A model generated the notes under the pieces. It ran no database searches. It was given only the letters and a program-made list of their open reading frames with translations, and was not told the origin of the DNA. Shown piece by piece: positions 1 to 6,738 of a stretch of 20,600 nucleotides of DNA (the stretch's first letter is position 1; every line of letters begins with the position of its first letter). The DNA is from Spirochaetota bacterium (GTDB lineage: Bacteria > Spirochaetota > GWE2-31-10 > MWDO01): NCBI GenBank assembly GCA_017998755.1, contig JAGOCL010000007.1:1-20600 (forward strand). Reading direction: 5' to 3'. Position numbers and translations under genes: made by a program.

Positions 1-364
1 TAAAAGGGAAAAATACCGAGATGTATTTTTGCGTATTTTCAACGGGATATTTGAACGACAAAGAAAACTTGACGTTAACTCCGTTTTGATAACCGGATTT
101 TTCATAATTAATTAAAGAGAATTCAACGTTTTTATCGAAATATTTCTTCAATTCATTTTCATCTAAAATAATAGTCAGTAGTCTGTCCACGGTAGAGAGT
201 TCGTCGATATTAGTTATTAAAGAAAAGAAGTCGTCGTAGTAAGAAATATTGAAATTTATTGTTCCGGTATGGTTTCGGTCGTCGAGAATTATTTCTTGGG
301 TATAGCAGTTCGCAAATAAAAGAATAATAACGATTAAAAAAAATGCTTTATAAAACAGCTTCAT
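1..364 (-). CDS. Putative lipoprotein, truncated by the window edge (N-terminal 121 residues)
   Basis: I do not recognise the family. Reading the minus strand from an ATG at 364 gives an uninterrupted frame to the window edge. It starts MKLFYKAFFLIVIILLFANC: a short basic start, a hydrophobic stretch and a lipobox-like LFANC with Cys20 as the likely lipidated residue, so it is probably an exported membrane-anchored lipoprotein. The mature part is rich in Asp, Asn and aromatic residues, with no motif I can name. The ATG lies 14 bases upstream of the stop codon of the GAF kinase gene, a 17-base overlap in another frame. The two are therefore probably co-transcribed and translationally coupled. 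There is no clear Shine-Dalgarno sequence ahead of the ATG, which fits coupling. The C-terminus lies outside the window. Confidence 0.75.
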   Translation of the reverse strand, partial: MKLFYKAFFLIVIILLFANCYTQEIILDDRNHTGTINFNISYYDDFFSLITNIDELSTVDRLLTIILDENELKKYFDKNVEFSLINYEKSGYQNGVNVKFSLSFKYPVENTQKYISVFFPF

Positions 365-1706
365 TTAAGTTTATCGGGATCTTAATAATTATAGTAGTTC
401 CTTTGTCTTTTACGCTTTCGATCCCGATCTCCCCTTTGTGATTTAGAATAATTTTCTTAGAAATAGCCATACCCAAACCGGTCCCGTTAGCTTTTCCGTA
501 AGTTACAAAAGGTTCGAATAACTTGTTCTTGATATTATCGGGCATTCCGCATCCGGTATCGGCCAGCGAGAAAACGACAAAATCGTCGTCGAGCCGAGAG
601 TTTATCGTAAAAGCTCCGCCCTTTGGCATAGCGTCTCTTGCGTTAGTAGCGATATTCATAAAAACTCTGGTAAGTTTTTCAGCATCGCAAACGATATCTC
701 CGACGTATTCTAAGTTTGAAGAGATGGATATATTATTTTCCCTAAACAAAGGATGTATGAATTCTAAAAAATTGAGAGTGAAATTGTTGACGTTTGTCTT
801 TTTGAAATTAAGTTTGGTTTCGCCTCGAGAGAAGTCTAAAAGTTCCTGAGCCATGCTGACAAGTCTGTTAATCGATTCGACAATTTTTTTGACATACTCC
901 ATATTTTCGGGAGACTTATATCCAATGAGTTCCGCATATCCCTTTATAACCGCCATAGGATTTTTGATATCGTGAATTATACCGTTAGCCATAGATCCGA
1001 TGGTGGTAAGGCGTTCGCTGTTTTGTATCTCTTTTAACAGGCGGGTAGTCTCGATTGCCTTTGCCGTTTGATTAGCGATAATAGTAAGAACGCGTAGATC
1101 GTCGGCTTCAAATATTTCGCCGTCGTCGAGTTTGTTGATTACTTCGATGGCGCCTATTATTTTATCGTTAAAAACCATCGGGGCGCACATAATCGCTTTG
1201 GTTGGAAAATTTGCGTCTTTAGAAAATTTATCGTTCCATCTCGGTTCGTTTTTCAGATCGTTGGCAATAATAGGTTTACCTGTTTGGACTACCCATCCGA
1301 CGATCCCTTCGCCGACTTTTAGTCGGATTTTAATAACTTCGTCGATTTTATCCGACTGAGTTTTTTTTACGTAAAGCTCGTCGGATTCGTAATTTTGTTT
1401 TAAGAAAATCGTACAGTCTTTAGCTTGAATTATATTCGCAGTTTCATGGGTTATAACCGCCAAAAGTTCGTCAAGATCGTAAAGCGCGCTGGTTGATTTC
1501 TCCAGTTCGTAGACTACCGATAGCTCTTTCTCTCTGTCTTTTAAAAAACTTTCAGTTTTTGCGCGCTCTTCTTCATTTTTAACAAAAATTGATTTTAAGT
1601 TCTCAATATTGGTTTTAATATTATCGGAAATAGAAGACGAGCTTTGGGATTGTAATTCGTTGATATCTTTTAGTAAGTTGTTGAAAATAATATCCGCTTT
1701 GTTCAT
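348..1706 (-). CDS. GAF-domain sensor histidine kinase (cytoplasmic)
   Basis: A 452-residue kinase without membrane segments, so probably a soluble sensor. Residues about 1-65 are helical and polar (likely coiled coil). Residues about 70-220 form a GAF domain, seen in the run GEGIVGWVVQTGKPI, a following PMVFNDKIIGAIEVINK stretch and a closing AIE helix. The HisKA region has His245 in IIHDIKNP as phosphoacceptor. The HATPase_c part shows an N-box with Asn351 and Asn355, a G1 box DTGCGMP starting at Asp383, and the G2 box GTGLGMA at 408-414, so it should be active. The HDIKNP form of the H-box is typical of NtrB-like kinases. The ligand of the GAF domain cannot be told from sequence. No response regulator is encoded beside it on the same strand; the divergent hybrid kinase carries a receiver domain and could be a partner. 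The Shine-Dalgarno sequence is weak (AGGG, 14 bases from the ATG). A promoter candidate is listed separately. Confidence 0.9.
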   Translation of the reverse strand: MNKADIIFNNLLKDINELQSQSSSSISDNIKTNIENLKSIFVKNEEERAKTESFLKDREKELSVVYELEKSTSALYDLDELLAVITHETANIIQAKDCTIFLKQNYESDELYVKKTQSDKIDEVIKIRLKVGEGIVGWVVQTGKPIIANDLKNEPRWNDKFSKDANFPTKAIMCAPMVFNDKIIGAIEVINKLDDGEIFEADDLRVLTIIANQTAKAIETTRLLKEIQNSERLTTIGSMANGIIHDIKNPMAVIKGYAELIGYKSPENMEYVKKIVESINRLVSMAQELLDFSRGETKLNFKKTNVNNFTLNFLEFIHPLFRENNISISSNLEYVGDIVCDAEKLTRVFMNIATNARDAMPKGGAFTINSRLDDDFVVFSLADTGCGMPDNIKNKLFEPFVTYGKANGTGLGMAISKKIILNHKGEIGIESVKDKGTTIIIKIPINLNEAVL

Positions 1707-1742
1707 AATAAATCGACGATCCCTGTAAATATATTTTTTAAG

Positions 1743-1771
1743 ATTATAATAAAATATTGCGCTTTTTGCAA
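1743..1771 (-). promoter_or_regulatory. Candidate sigma70-type promoter for the GAF kinase gene
   Basis: On the minus strand TTGCAA (1771-1766) and a perfect TATAAT (1748-1743) are separated by 17 bases. The transcription start would lie near 1736, giving a leader of about 30 bases to the ATG at 1706. The TTGCAA overlaps a small dyad (TTGC, 7 bases, GCAA). AT-rich DNA produces such matches by chance, but spacing and position fit. Confidence 0.5.
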
Positions 1772-1824
1772 GAAATAAAATATTTTATATTTACAAAATA
1801 TAACATTTCATTTAAAATCTTTTA

Positions 1825-1854
1825 TTGGAAATTTTATTTTTAATGTATTATAAT
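1825..1854 (+). promoter_or_regulatory. Candidate sigma70-type promoter for the receiver-kinase hybrid
   Basis: TTGGAA (1825-1830) and TATAAT (1849-1854) are separated by 18 bases. The start would lie near 1861, about 20 bases before the ATG at 1883. Together with the minus-strand promoter it makes a compact divergent control region between two kinase genes. Confidence 0.5.
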
Positions 1855-1882
1855 AGTAAGTTGTGAGATTGAAGCGGAAACT

Positions 1883-3151
1883 ATGGATAATTATAAAAAA
1901 AGCATTTTATACATTGAAGACGAATCTACAAACAGACTTTTGGTTCGTAAAATTCTTGAACCGGAAGGGTATATTGTTTTTGAAGCTGAAGACGGTATAA
2001 CGGGAATAGAAATTGCCGCGCGAGAAAACATAGATCTGATACTTCTAGATATTAATATGGCCGGTATGAACGGTTACGAGATCGCTACAAGAATCAAAGC
2101 GATGGACAATCTTCAAAAAATTCCATTAATTGCTTTTACCGCCAACGTTATGAAACACGCGAGGGCAAAAGCGTTGATATCCGGTTGCGACGGGTATATG
2201 ACAAAACCAATTGAAAGAGGCGCATTTCTGCAGAATTTACAAGAATATTTTGACGGTAAAAAGGATTTCATCGAAAACGATAAGATACCGGAGCTTATTA
2301 AAGAATATAACGTAGAATTAGTTAAGCATCTTGAAAAAGAAGTAAGAGAACTAAAAAGGGTAAACGAAGAGATGAGGGAATTAGATAAAATGAAGTCGGA
2401 TTTTATCTCGATAGCGTCTCACGAGTTGCGTACGCCGTTAGTTACGATAGTAGGTTATCTGGGTTTGGCTCTTTCAGACCGGCTTGGCGGTTTAACTCAG
2501 CAACAATTCAAAGCTCTTAGCGTTGTTGAAAGAAACGCCAAAAAACTTGAAAGAATAGTTAGGGATCTGTTTACTCTATCACAAATCGAAGGTCAACCGT
2601 CGATTATATTAACAGAAATGTCGAACCCTATTCAGATTGTTGAAACGGTTTTGGAAGATCAGGCGTTAATACTTGCCGATAGAGAACTGGAAGCCAAACT
2701 TATAATCGACGGCGTTATTCCTAAGATCGAATGCGATCCGGATAAAATTAGTCAGGTTGTGTCTAATATTCTTAATAATTCGATAAAATATACAGAAAAC
2801 GGCGGTTCGATATATTTAACTATCAAATACCCCTCCGAAAGCATATCAAGGATATCTCAACTTGATAATAATCAATACCTAGATATAATTATTGAGGATA
2901 CCGGTATCGGAATACCCGAGTCCAAGTTGACAAAAATATTTGAAAAGTTTGTAGAATTATCAGATATTGAAAAACATCACTCTTCTGAAACCGAGTTTAT
3001 GGGGGGAGGTACGGGATTGGGGTTGTCGATATGTAAAGCGATAATAAAACAGCATAAAGGTTATATTTGGGCGGAGAAAAGAGAAAAAAGGGGAACAAGG
3101 TTGACCGTAATACTTCCGATATGTCAAAAAGAGGTATGTCCGATTATTTAA
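1883..3151 (+). CDS. Receiver-histidine kinase hybrid (REC-HisKA-HATPase_c)
   Basis: A 422-residue soluble protein with a receiver domain in front of a kinase core. The REC domain (about 6-123) has acidic residues Glu12/Asp13, phosphoacceptor Asp56 in LLDINM, Thr86 and Lys108 in TKP, so it should be phosphorylatable. A coiled-coil linker (about 140-172, rich in Glu and Lys) leads to HisKA with His180 in ASHELRTPL. HATPase_c follows with N-box Asn295/Asn299, G1 box DTGIGIP at 339-345, an F-box-like FEKF and G2 box GGTGLGLS. All catalytic motifs are intact. This order, with receiver as the input domain, suggests that phosphorylation by another kinase modulates its activity. The GAF kinase encoded divergently is an obvious but unproven candidate. 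The Shine-Dalgarno sequence is weak (GGAA). The stop codon shares four bases (TTAA) with the stop of the convergent gene. Confidence 0.92.
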   Translation: MDNYKKSILYIEDESTNRLLVRKILEPEGYIVFEAEDGITGIEIAARENIDLILLDINMAGMNGYEIATRIKAMDNLQKIPLIAFTANVMKHARAKALISGCDGYMTKPIERGAFLQNLQEYFDGKKDFIENDKIPELIKEYNVELVKHLEKEVRELKRVNEEMRELDKMKSDFISIASHELRTPLVTIVGYLGLALSDRLGGLTQQQFKALSVVERNAKKLERIVRDLFTLSQIEGQPSIILTEMSNPIQIVETVLEDQALILADRELEAKLIIDGVIPKIECDPDKISQVVSNILNNSIKYTENGGSIYLTIKYPSESISRISQLDNNQYLDIIIEDTGIGIPESKLTKIFEKFVELSDIEKHHSSETEFMGGGTGLGLSICKAIIKQHKGYIWAEKREKRGTRLTVILPICQKEVCPII

Positions 3152-3855
3152 CTAAGCGCAATAGGTAGCGAAATGCAAAATCCATGGTTGGTTTTTATTC
3201 GGCCGTCTTTATTAATTTCGTACCAGTCTTTAAGATAATAGTATTTGATATTTCCGTTAAAAGTTTCAACAAATTTTTCTACAAACGTAGGGCCTAATCC
3301 TCTTCGTATCTTAATAGTTTCTTCTACCGTAAAATAACTTCCTTCTATATGAACAGGCTCAGTCGAATCCGAATAGCGTAAAAGTAAGTTGTTATCCTCT
3401 TTTTTTATCGAAATATAAATATCTTTGGAATTAATCGACTTAAATCCCTTTAAGGAAAATTGAAAAAGATTTTCAAGAATTTTATTTAATAATTCCAAAG
3501 AGTAACGAATAGTTATCTCGTTTTCAAAAAAAATATTTAAAGATATCTTTTTATCAGTTATTGTTTCATTTTTTGTTTTATAAAAGTTTTGTACGGCTTG
3601 CGTAACTTCAAAATCAGTCTCGTCAAGATCGATTTTGTCCATAGAAAAATAGTCGATGTTAGAAAGCATATCTTCAATGAACATCCCCGAGTGAAAAATA
3701 TTTTTTAGATAACCTCTTACTTCGTCGTTAACAGTTTCGTCTATTTGTATTATTGAAGAAAATCCTATAATAATATTTAAAGGATTACGAATATCGTGTA
3801 TTAATTGAGGTATCGCTTTTCCGAATAATTCATTGTATTTTGACATATCGTTCAT
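3148..3855 (-). CDS. Small histidine kinase-like protein with degenerate ATPase domain
   Basis: A 235-residue protein. The N-terminus (14-37) reads PQLIHDIRNPLNIIIGF with His20, a good HisKA H-box of the HDIRNP type. The rest has the size and order of a HATPase_c domain but eroded motifs. The N-box is LNKILENLFQF (only Asn129 in place of the usual NxxxNA), the G1 box DxGxG is reduced to SDSTEP, and the G2 region is RRGLGPTFVEKF, keeping only GLG. It may bind ATP poorly or not at all. It could serve as a phosphotransfer or dimerisation partner, a kinase inhibitor, or a diverged kinase. It has no membrane segment and no sensor domain. Its 3' end interlocks with that of the intact hybrid kinase. 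No Shine-Dalgarno sequence precedes the ATG; a promoter lies immediately upstream. Confidence 0.75.
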   Translation of the reverse strand: MNDMSKYNELFGKAIPQLIHDIRNPLNIIIGFSSIIQIDETVNDEVRGYLKNIFHSGMFIEDMLSNIDYFSMDKIDLDETDFEVTQAVQNFYKTKNETITDKKISLNIFFENEITIRYSLELLNKILENLFQFSLKGFKSINSKDIYISIKKEDNNLLLRYSDSTEPVHIEGSYFTVEETIKIRRGLGPTFVEKFVETFNGNIKYYYLKDWYEINKDGRIKTNHGFCISLPIALS

Positions 3856-3863
3856 GAGATTAT

Positions 3864-3890
3864 ATTATATAAAATTATTTTATTAGTCAA
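3864..3890 (-). promoter_or_regulatory. Candidate promoter abutting the start of the degenerate kinase gene
   Basis: On the minus strand TTGACT (3890-3885) is followed after 15 bases by TATAAT (3869-3864), or after 17 bases by TAATAT. Transcription would start about 3857, only one or two bases before the ATG at 3855. With no Shine-Dalgarno sequence present, a leaderless mRNA is possible. The 15-base spacing is short, so confidence is limited. Confidence 0.4.
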
Positions 3891-3933
3891 TATTTCTATA
3901 ACGAATTTTAAAATATTTACCGGAAAGAATATT

Positions 3934-5034
3934 CTATTTATATGGTAGACATATTGCGGTAAGTTTTACGTTGTGTTTTTTTAGCGCGGCGACGGCGTCG
4001 TCCTGAGAAATTTTGCCTCTCGGTCGCGAATGAGCCGGAGCGTCGGCTATCAAAAACGCTAATCGCGCTCCGGATTGAAAATCCAGTTCGTTTATTTTAC
4101 AAATCGCTTCATAGACCGCTTCGGGGATATCGTCGCCGCCGGCAACCGCGATAGAATTGATGAATTTATCGTATTCGGAGGCAATCGACGTAAACGGATA
4201 AATTCTATTGAGATAAACGTCGCCGTAATCTTTATATAAAATAAGCGCTATTCGTAAAGGGGAATTTTTTTCTAGAGCGGTTTGTTTTAATTTTTGAAAA
4301 GATTGTTTAAAAACGGGAATTTCTTCTTTCATCGATAGAGTAGTATCTATGAGAAATACGACGTCGATCGTTTCGTCTGAATTTATTTTATCAATAAAAG
4401 CATCCGTGAAAATATCGTAGAGATTGTCTTCGTCGGTTTTGACAACTAGCTCGCCGTCGCTTTTATCGGTAATATTGTGAAAGTTGTCCGGCATATTAGT
4501 CGCGAAATTACCGGTATTAAATTTCAATTTTAGCGTTATCCACTGATCTTTAAATTCTCCCGAATAATCGGCAAAGTGTTTCTCAAAAATTCGTAGATTT
4601 ATTTTTACTCCGGGAGCTATCCGCAGTTCCCCTTTTCTTTGCCAGTCGTATCCGAAAATTACTTTTTTAGGGAGAAAAAAATGAAACGCTTCTTTTAAAA
4701 TTTTATGCGGTTCGGGGGTCGAATCCACCAAAAAGAAAACGTCGTATTGAGTTTGAAGAACTTTGTCGTCTAATATTCGTAGTTCGTTGCCGTTGCAATG
4801 ATGGAAAATTTCCGTTCTAAGTCCGTAATTTGTTTTTTTAAGCGCGGGATCTTTCTGCGATTCGGTTAGAAGTATGGAATTAAAACCCGGTTTTTTCTTT
4901 ATATATAGATCGTAGCCGCCGTCGGCTTTTTCAAATATATATTCGTCGTCTTTGATAAAACCAATTTCCGGATATAAATTTGAGTTGAATAAAGTAAAAA
5001 AAAATATTACTATAGAAAAATATTTTTTTAACAT
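3934..5034 (-). CDS. Secreted von Willebrand factor A domain protein
   Basis: 366 residues from the ATG at 5034. I chose it because the protein then begins MLKKYFSIVIFFFTLFNSNL, a clear signal peptide; the same frame extends upstream to a TTG at 5085, which would bury that signal behind 17 residues. The region about 25-200 is beta-rich and has no motif I recognise. The C-terminal VWA domain starts about 222 with VVFLIDTTLSMKEE: Asp230-x-Thr-x-Ser234 is a MIDAS-like DxTxS metal site, with further acidic residues in GGDDIPEA about 299. VWA domains bind ligands or partners through a divalent metal. It is probably periplasmic or surface-exposed. The gene is divergent from the CPBP protease with only 25 bases between start codons and no clear Shine-Dalgarno sequence. 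No MoxR-type partner is adjacent; the MoxR/DUF58 locus lies about 14 kb away. Confidence 0.8.
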   Translation of the reverse strand: MLKKYFSIVIFFFTLFNSNLYPEIGFIKDDEYIFEKADGGYDLYIKKKPGFNSILLTESQKDPALKKTNYGLRTEIFHHCNGNELRILDDKVLQTQYDVFFLVDSTPEPHKILKEAFHFFLPKKVIFGYDWQRKGELRIAPGVKINLRIFEKHFADYSGEFKDQWITLKLKFNTGNFATNMPDNFHNITDKSDGELVVKTDEDNLYDIFTDAFIDKINSDETIDVVFLIDTTLSMKEEIPVFKQSFQKLKQTALEKNSPLRIALILYKDYGDVYLNRIYPFTSIASEYDKFINSIAVAGGDDIPEAVYEAICKINELDFQSGARLAFLIADAPAHSRPRGKISQDDAVAALKKHNVKLTAICLPYK

Positions 5035-5039
5035 ATATG

Positions 5040-5045
5040 TATAAT
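5040..5045 (+). promoter_or_regulatory. Candidate -10 box for the CPBP protease gene
   Basis: A perfect TATAAT lies in the 25-base divergent gap. There is no convincing -35 box 16-18 bases upstream, where the sequence is coding for the VWA signal peptide. The transcript start would be about 5052, giving a leader of only about eight bases with no Shine-Dalgarno sequence. Confidence 0.3.
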
Positions 5046-5059
5046 CGGAATAAATCTCT

Positions 5060-5707
5060 ATGATAATAAGCGCCGGCGCTAACAAAAATACTATTCTTCT
5101 TACTATAATATATATCTATTTAGCGTTATCGATAGTATTTGCCTTACCTATAATAATATATCTCTTATTTTTTCACGGAAAGGATGTTATTTTTCTAACG
5201 TCTTTAGCCGCGGCGTTTTATTTTAATTTTGATCTGATTACCGTAATTTTCTTAACCGTTTCTATGTCTTTAGTTATGACTATTGATCTAAGATTTATTC
5301 AGAATACGGAAAAATTTAAAAAAAACAGGACTATTAATGATATTTTTCCGGAAGAGACAAAAATATATTCAAAATTTATAGTAAGTTCGTTAAGCGGTTT
5401 TTTTGAGGAAATATTTTTCAGGGGATATCTGTTTTATCTTCCGTCTCTTTTTTTGGGAAAATTGTTTTATAATAGCGTCGTTTATATAACTGTTATTGTA
5501 TTAATATCAATAATCTTCGGCTTACTACATATCAATCAGGGTATGTCGGCCGCGGCGTTAAGCGGAGCAGTATCGATAATATTTTTTATATCTATAAAAC
5601 TATCTTCTTCTCTATGGTACCCGATCTTTTACCACTTTTTGTTTAACTTTATACAACTTGCCTTTATTTTACCTTACAATAGGAAGATGAGCCGCGCTAA
5701 TATATAA
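5060..5707 (+). CDS. CPBP-family intramembrane metalloprotease (CAAX/Abi type)
   Basis: A 215-residue integral membrane protein with about six hydrophobic segments, starting within the first 15 residues. The three conserved motifs of the CPBP (CAAX protease and bacteriocin-processing) family are present: Glu116-Glu117-x3-Arg121 in FFEEIFFRG, Phe153-x3-His157 in FGLLH, and His192-x3-Asn196 in YHFLFN. Members are Rce1-like glutamate proteases of the membrane; bacterial ones act in bacteriocin immunity, protein maturation or unknown roles. The substrate cannot be told here. No peptide or bacteriocin gene is adjacent. The ATG at 5060 is the only sensible start, since the next Met lies after the second membrane segment. 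The 3' end overlaps the convergent MEMO-family gene by 11 bases. Confidence 0.85.
   Translation: MIISAGANKNTILLTIIYIYLALSIVFALPIIIYLLFFHGKDVIFLTSLAAAFYFNFDLITVIFLTVSMSLVMTIDLRFIQNTEKFKKNRTINDIFPEETKIYSKFIVSSLSGFFEEIFFRGYLFYLPSLFLGKLFYNSVVYITVIVLISIIFGLLHINQGMSAAALSGAVSIIFFISIKLSSSLWYPIFYHFLFNFIQLAFILPYNRKMSRANI
5069..5080. repeat. GC-only palindromic core at the divergent VWA/CPBP start region
   Basis: AGCGCCGGCGCT is a perfect 12-base palindrome in AT-rich surroundings. It lies within codons 4-7 of the CPBP gene and 35-46 bases upstream of the VWA start codon, where a promoter for the VWA gene would have to be. It may be an operator, or only codon choice for Ser-Ala-Gly-Ala. Confidence 0.35.
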
Positions 5708-6527
5708 TACCCGCGTAACCTACAAAACTACTGTCTTCGCTAACGTCGTAACTTGTACTGTAACCGATTAATCTGCCCTTTGATACGTTTTTCTTTTGAG
5801 CGGCTACGATTGATGCGAACGCGGCTCCGGACGAGCAGGCGGAACTATTAGTCAAGGCGTATTTTAGCGATTCTTCGCCTTGTAAAGCGAGAAGTAAATC
5901 GATGTATTTTTTATCGTTAACGTTTCTTATCCAATCAATACCTTTCATGGATTTGTCGTGATGATAAAAATTATATCTTGGTCCGTAATGCGTCAAATCG
6001 GTTGAACCGATAAAAATAGCCCGATAATTGAATTTTTCATATAATTTTTCAACAATATCCCTTACTTTCTGGTTTGGAGGAAGATAAATAGCTGTTATTG
6101 TAACGTTTCCGAAAAAATATTTAATTATGGGTAGTAAAATCTCAATCGTATTGTCCTCGTGATAGGGCAACGGATGTATGTTGAAATTTTCAAGAATGAA
6201 ATCTAGAATTTCTTTGTTGTTTTCAAGAGTACCGAAAGGGGTTTCGGCAAAGTCGAAGGTTTCTACGACAGGCAGATTCATCTCCCCTAAGTGCCCGCCG
6301 AAAATAAAAATATGCTTAATATCGCCGTTTTTTTCTTTCATCAGTCTGATCGTGTTTATAGCCAGATCTCCGCAAAAATACCATCCGGCGTGCGGAACTA
6401 TAGCAGATATGGGAGTAATTCCTTCCAGAAAAATATCGTTATTTATATGGCGTTGAATATCGGTTTTACAACTGTTTTTTGACGAAGAATACCAGCCGTT
6501 CATAGATAATAACATAGGTCTATTCAT
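5697..6527 (-). CDS. MEMO1-family protein (AmmeMemoRadiSam system protein B type)
   Basis: A 276-residue cytoplasmic protein of the MEMO family, related in fold to class III extradiol dioxygenases. Visible family motifs: VPHAGWYFCGD with His46, FGGHLGE with His79, STDLTHYGP with Asp177 and His180, and Cys231 in the position expected for the third metal ligand (SSACSSGAA, where human MEMO1 has His49, His81 and Cys244). Metal binding (iron or copper) is therefore plausible. Bacterial and archaeal homologues often sit beside an AMMECR1-domain protein and a radical SAM enzyme. Neither is present here: the neighbours are a CPBP protease and a LysM protein. The reaction is unknown. AAGGAG lies six bases before the ATG, so this start is secure. 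Confidence 0.88.
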   Translation of the reverse strand: MNRPMLLSMNGWYSSSKNSCKTDIQRHINNDIFLEGITPISAIVPHAGWYFCGDLAINTIRLMKEKNGDIKHIFIFGGHLGEMNLPVVETFDFAETPFGTLENNKEILDFILENFNIHPLPYHEDNTIEILLPIIKYFFGNVTITAIYLPPNQKVRDIVEKLYEKFNYRAIFIGSTDLTHYGPRYNFYHHDKSMKGIDWIRNVNDKKYIDLLLALQGEESLKYALTNSSACSSGAAFASIVAAQKKNVSKGRLIGYSTSYDVSEDSSFVGYAGIIY

Positions 6528-6563
6528 AAAAAACTCCTTCGTTGTTAGACGTTGTCCCCTTTC

Positions 6564-6585
6564 GCGACTTTATTATAACAGTCGC
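6564..6585 (-). promoter_or_regulatory. Extended -10 promoter inside an inverted repeat, upstream of the MEMO gene
   Basis: On the minus strand TGTTATAAT (6580-6572) is an extended -10 element. It sits exactly between the arms of a perfect inverted repeat, GCGACT (6564-6569) and AGTCGC (6580-6585), with 10 bases between. Transcription would start near 6565, with a 38-base leader carrying AAGGAG. A protein bound to the dyad would cover the -10 box, so this looks like a repressor operator. Confidence 0.5.
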
Positions 6586-6738
6586 TTCGTTTAACGGAAT
6601 TATAGAAAAAGAAACCGTTCTTTGCTTATTATAGTATAATAAACGAAATAATTAAAGTAAAATATTTTTAAAAAAAAATCGTTATGTTTCAAGATTATAA
6701 AATAATATGCCGAAATTTTAAAGTCGATTGGAGATTAA

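Noticed and set aside
5035..5085. Upstream TTG extension of the VWA protein (17 more residues)
   Set aside because: It would place residues in front of a clear signal peptide and overlap the divergent CPBP gene. The ATG at 5034 gives a normal export signal.
5060..6527. Bacteriocin or immunity system around the CPBP protease
   Set aside because: No small precursor peptide, ABC exporter or modification enzyme is nearby; the neighbours are a VWA protein and a MEMO-family protein.
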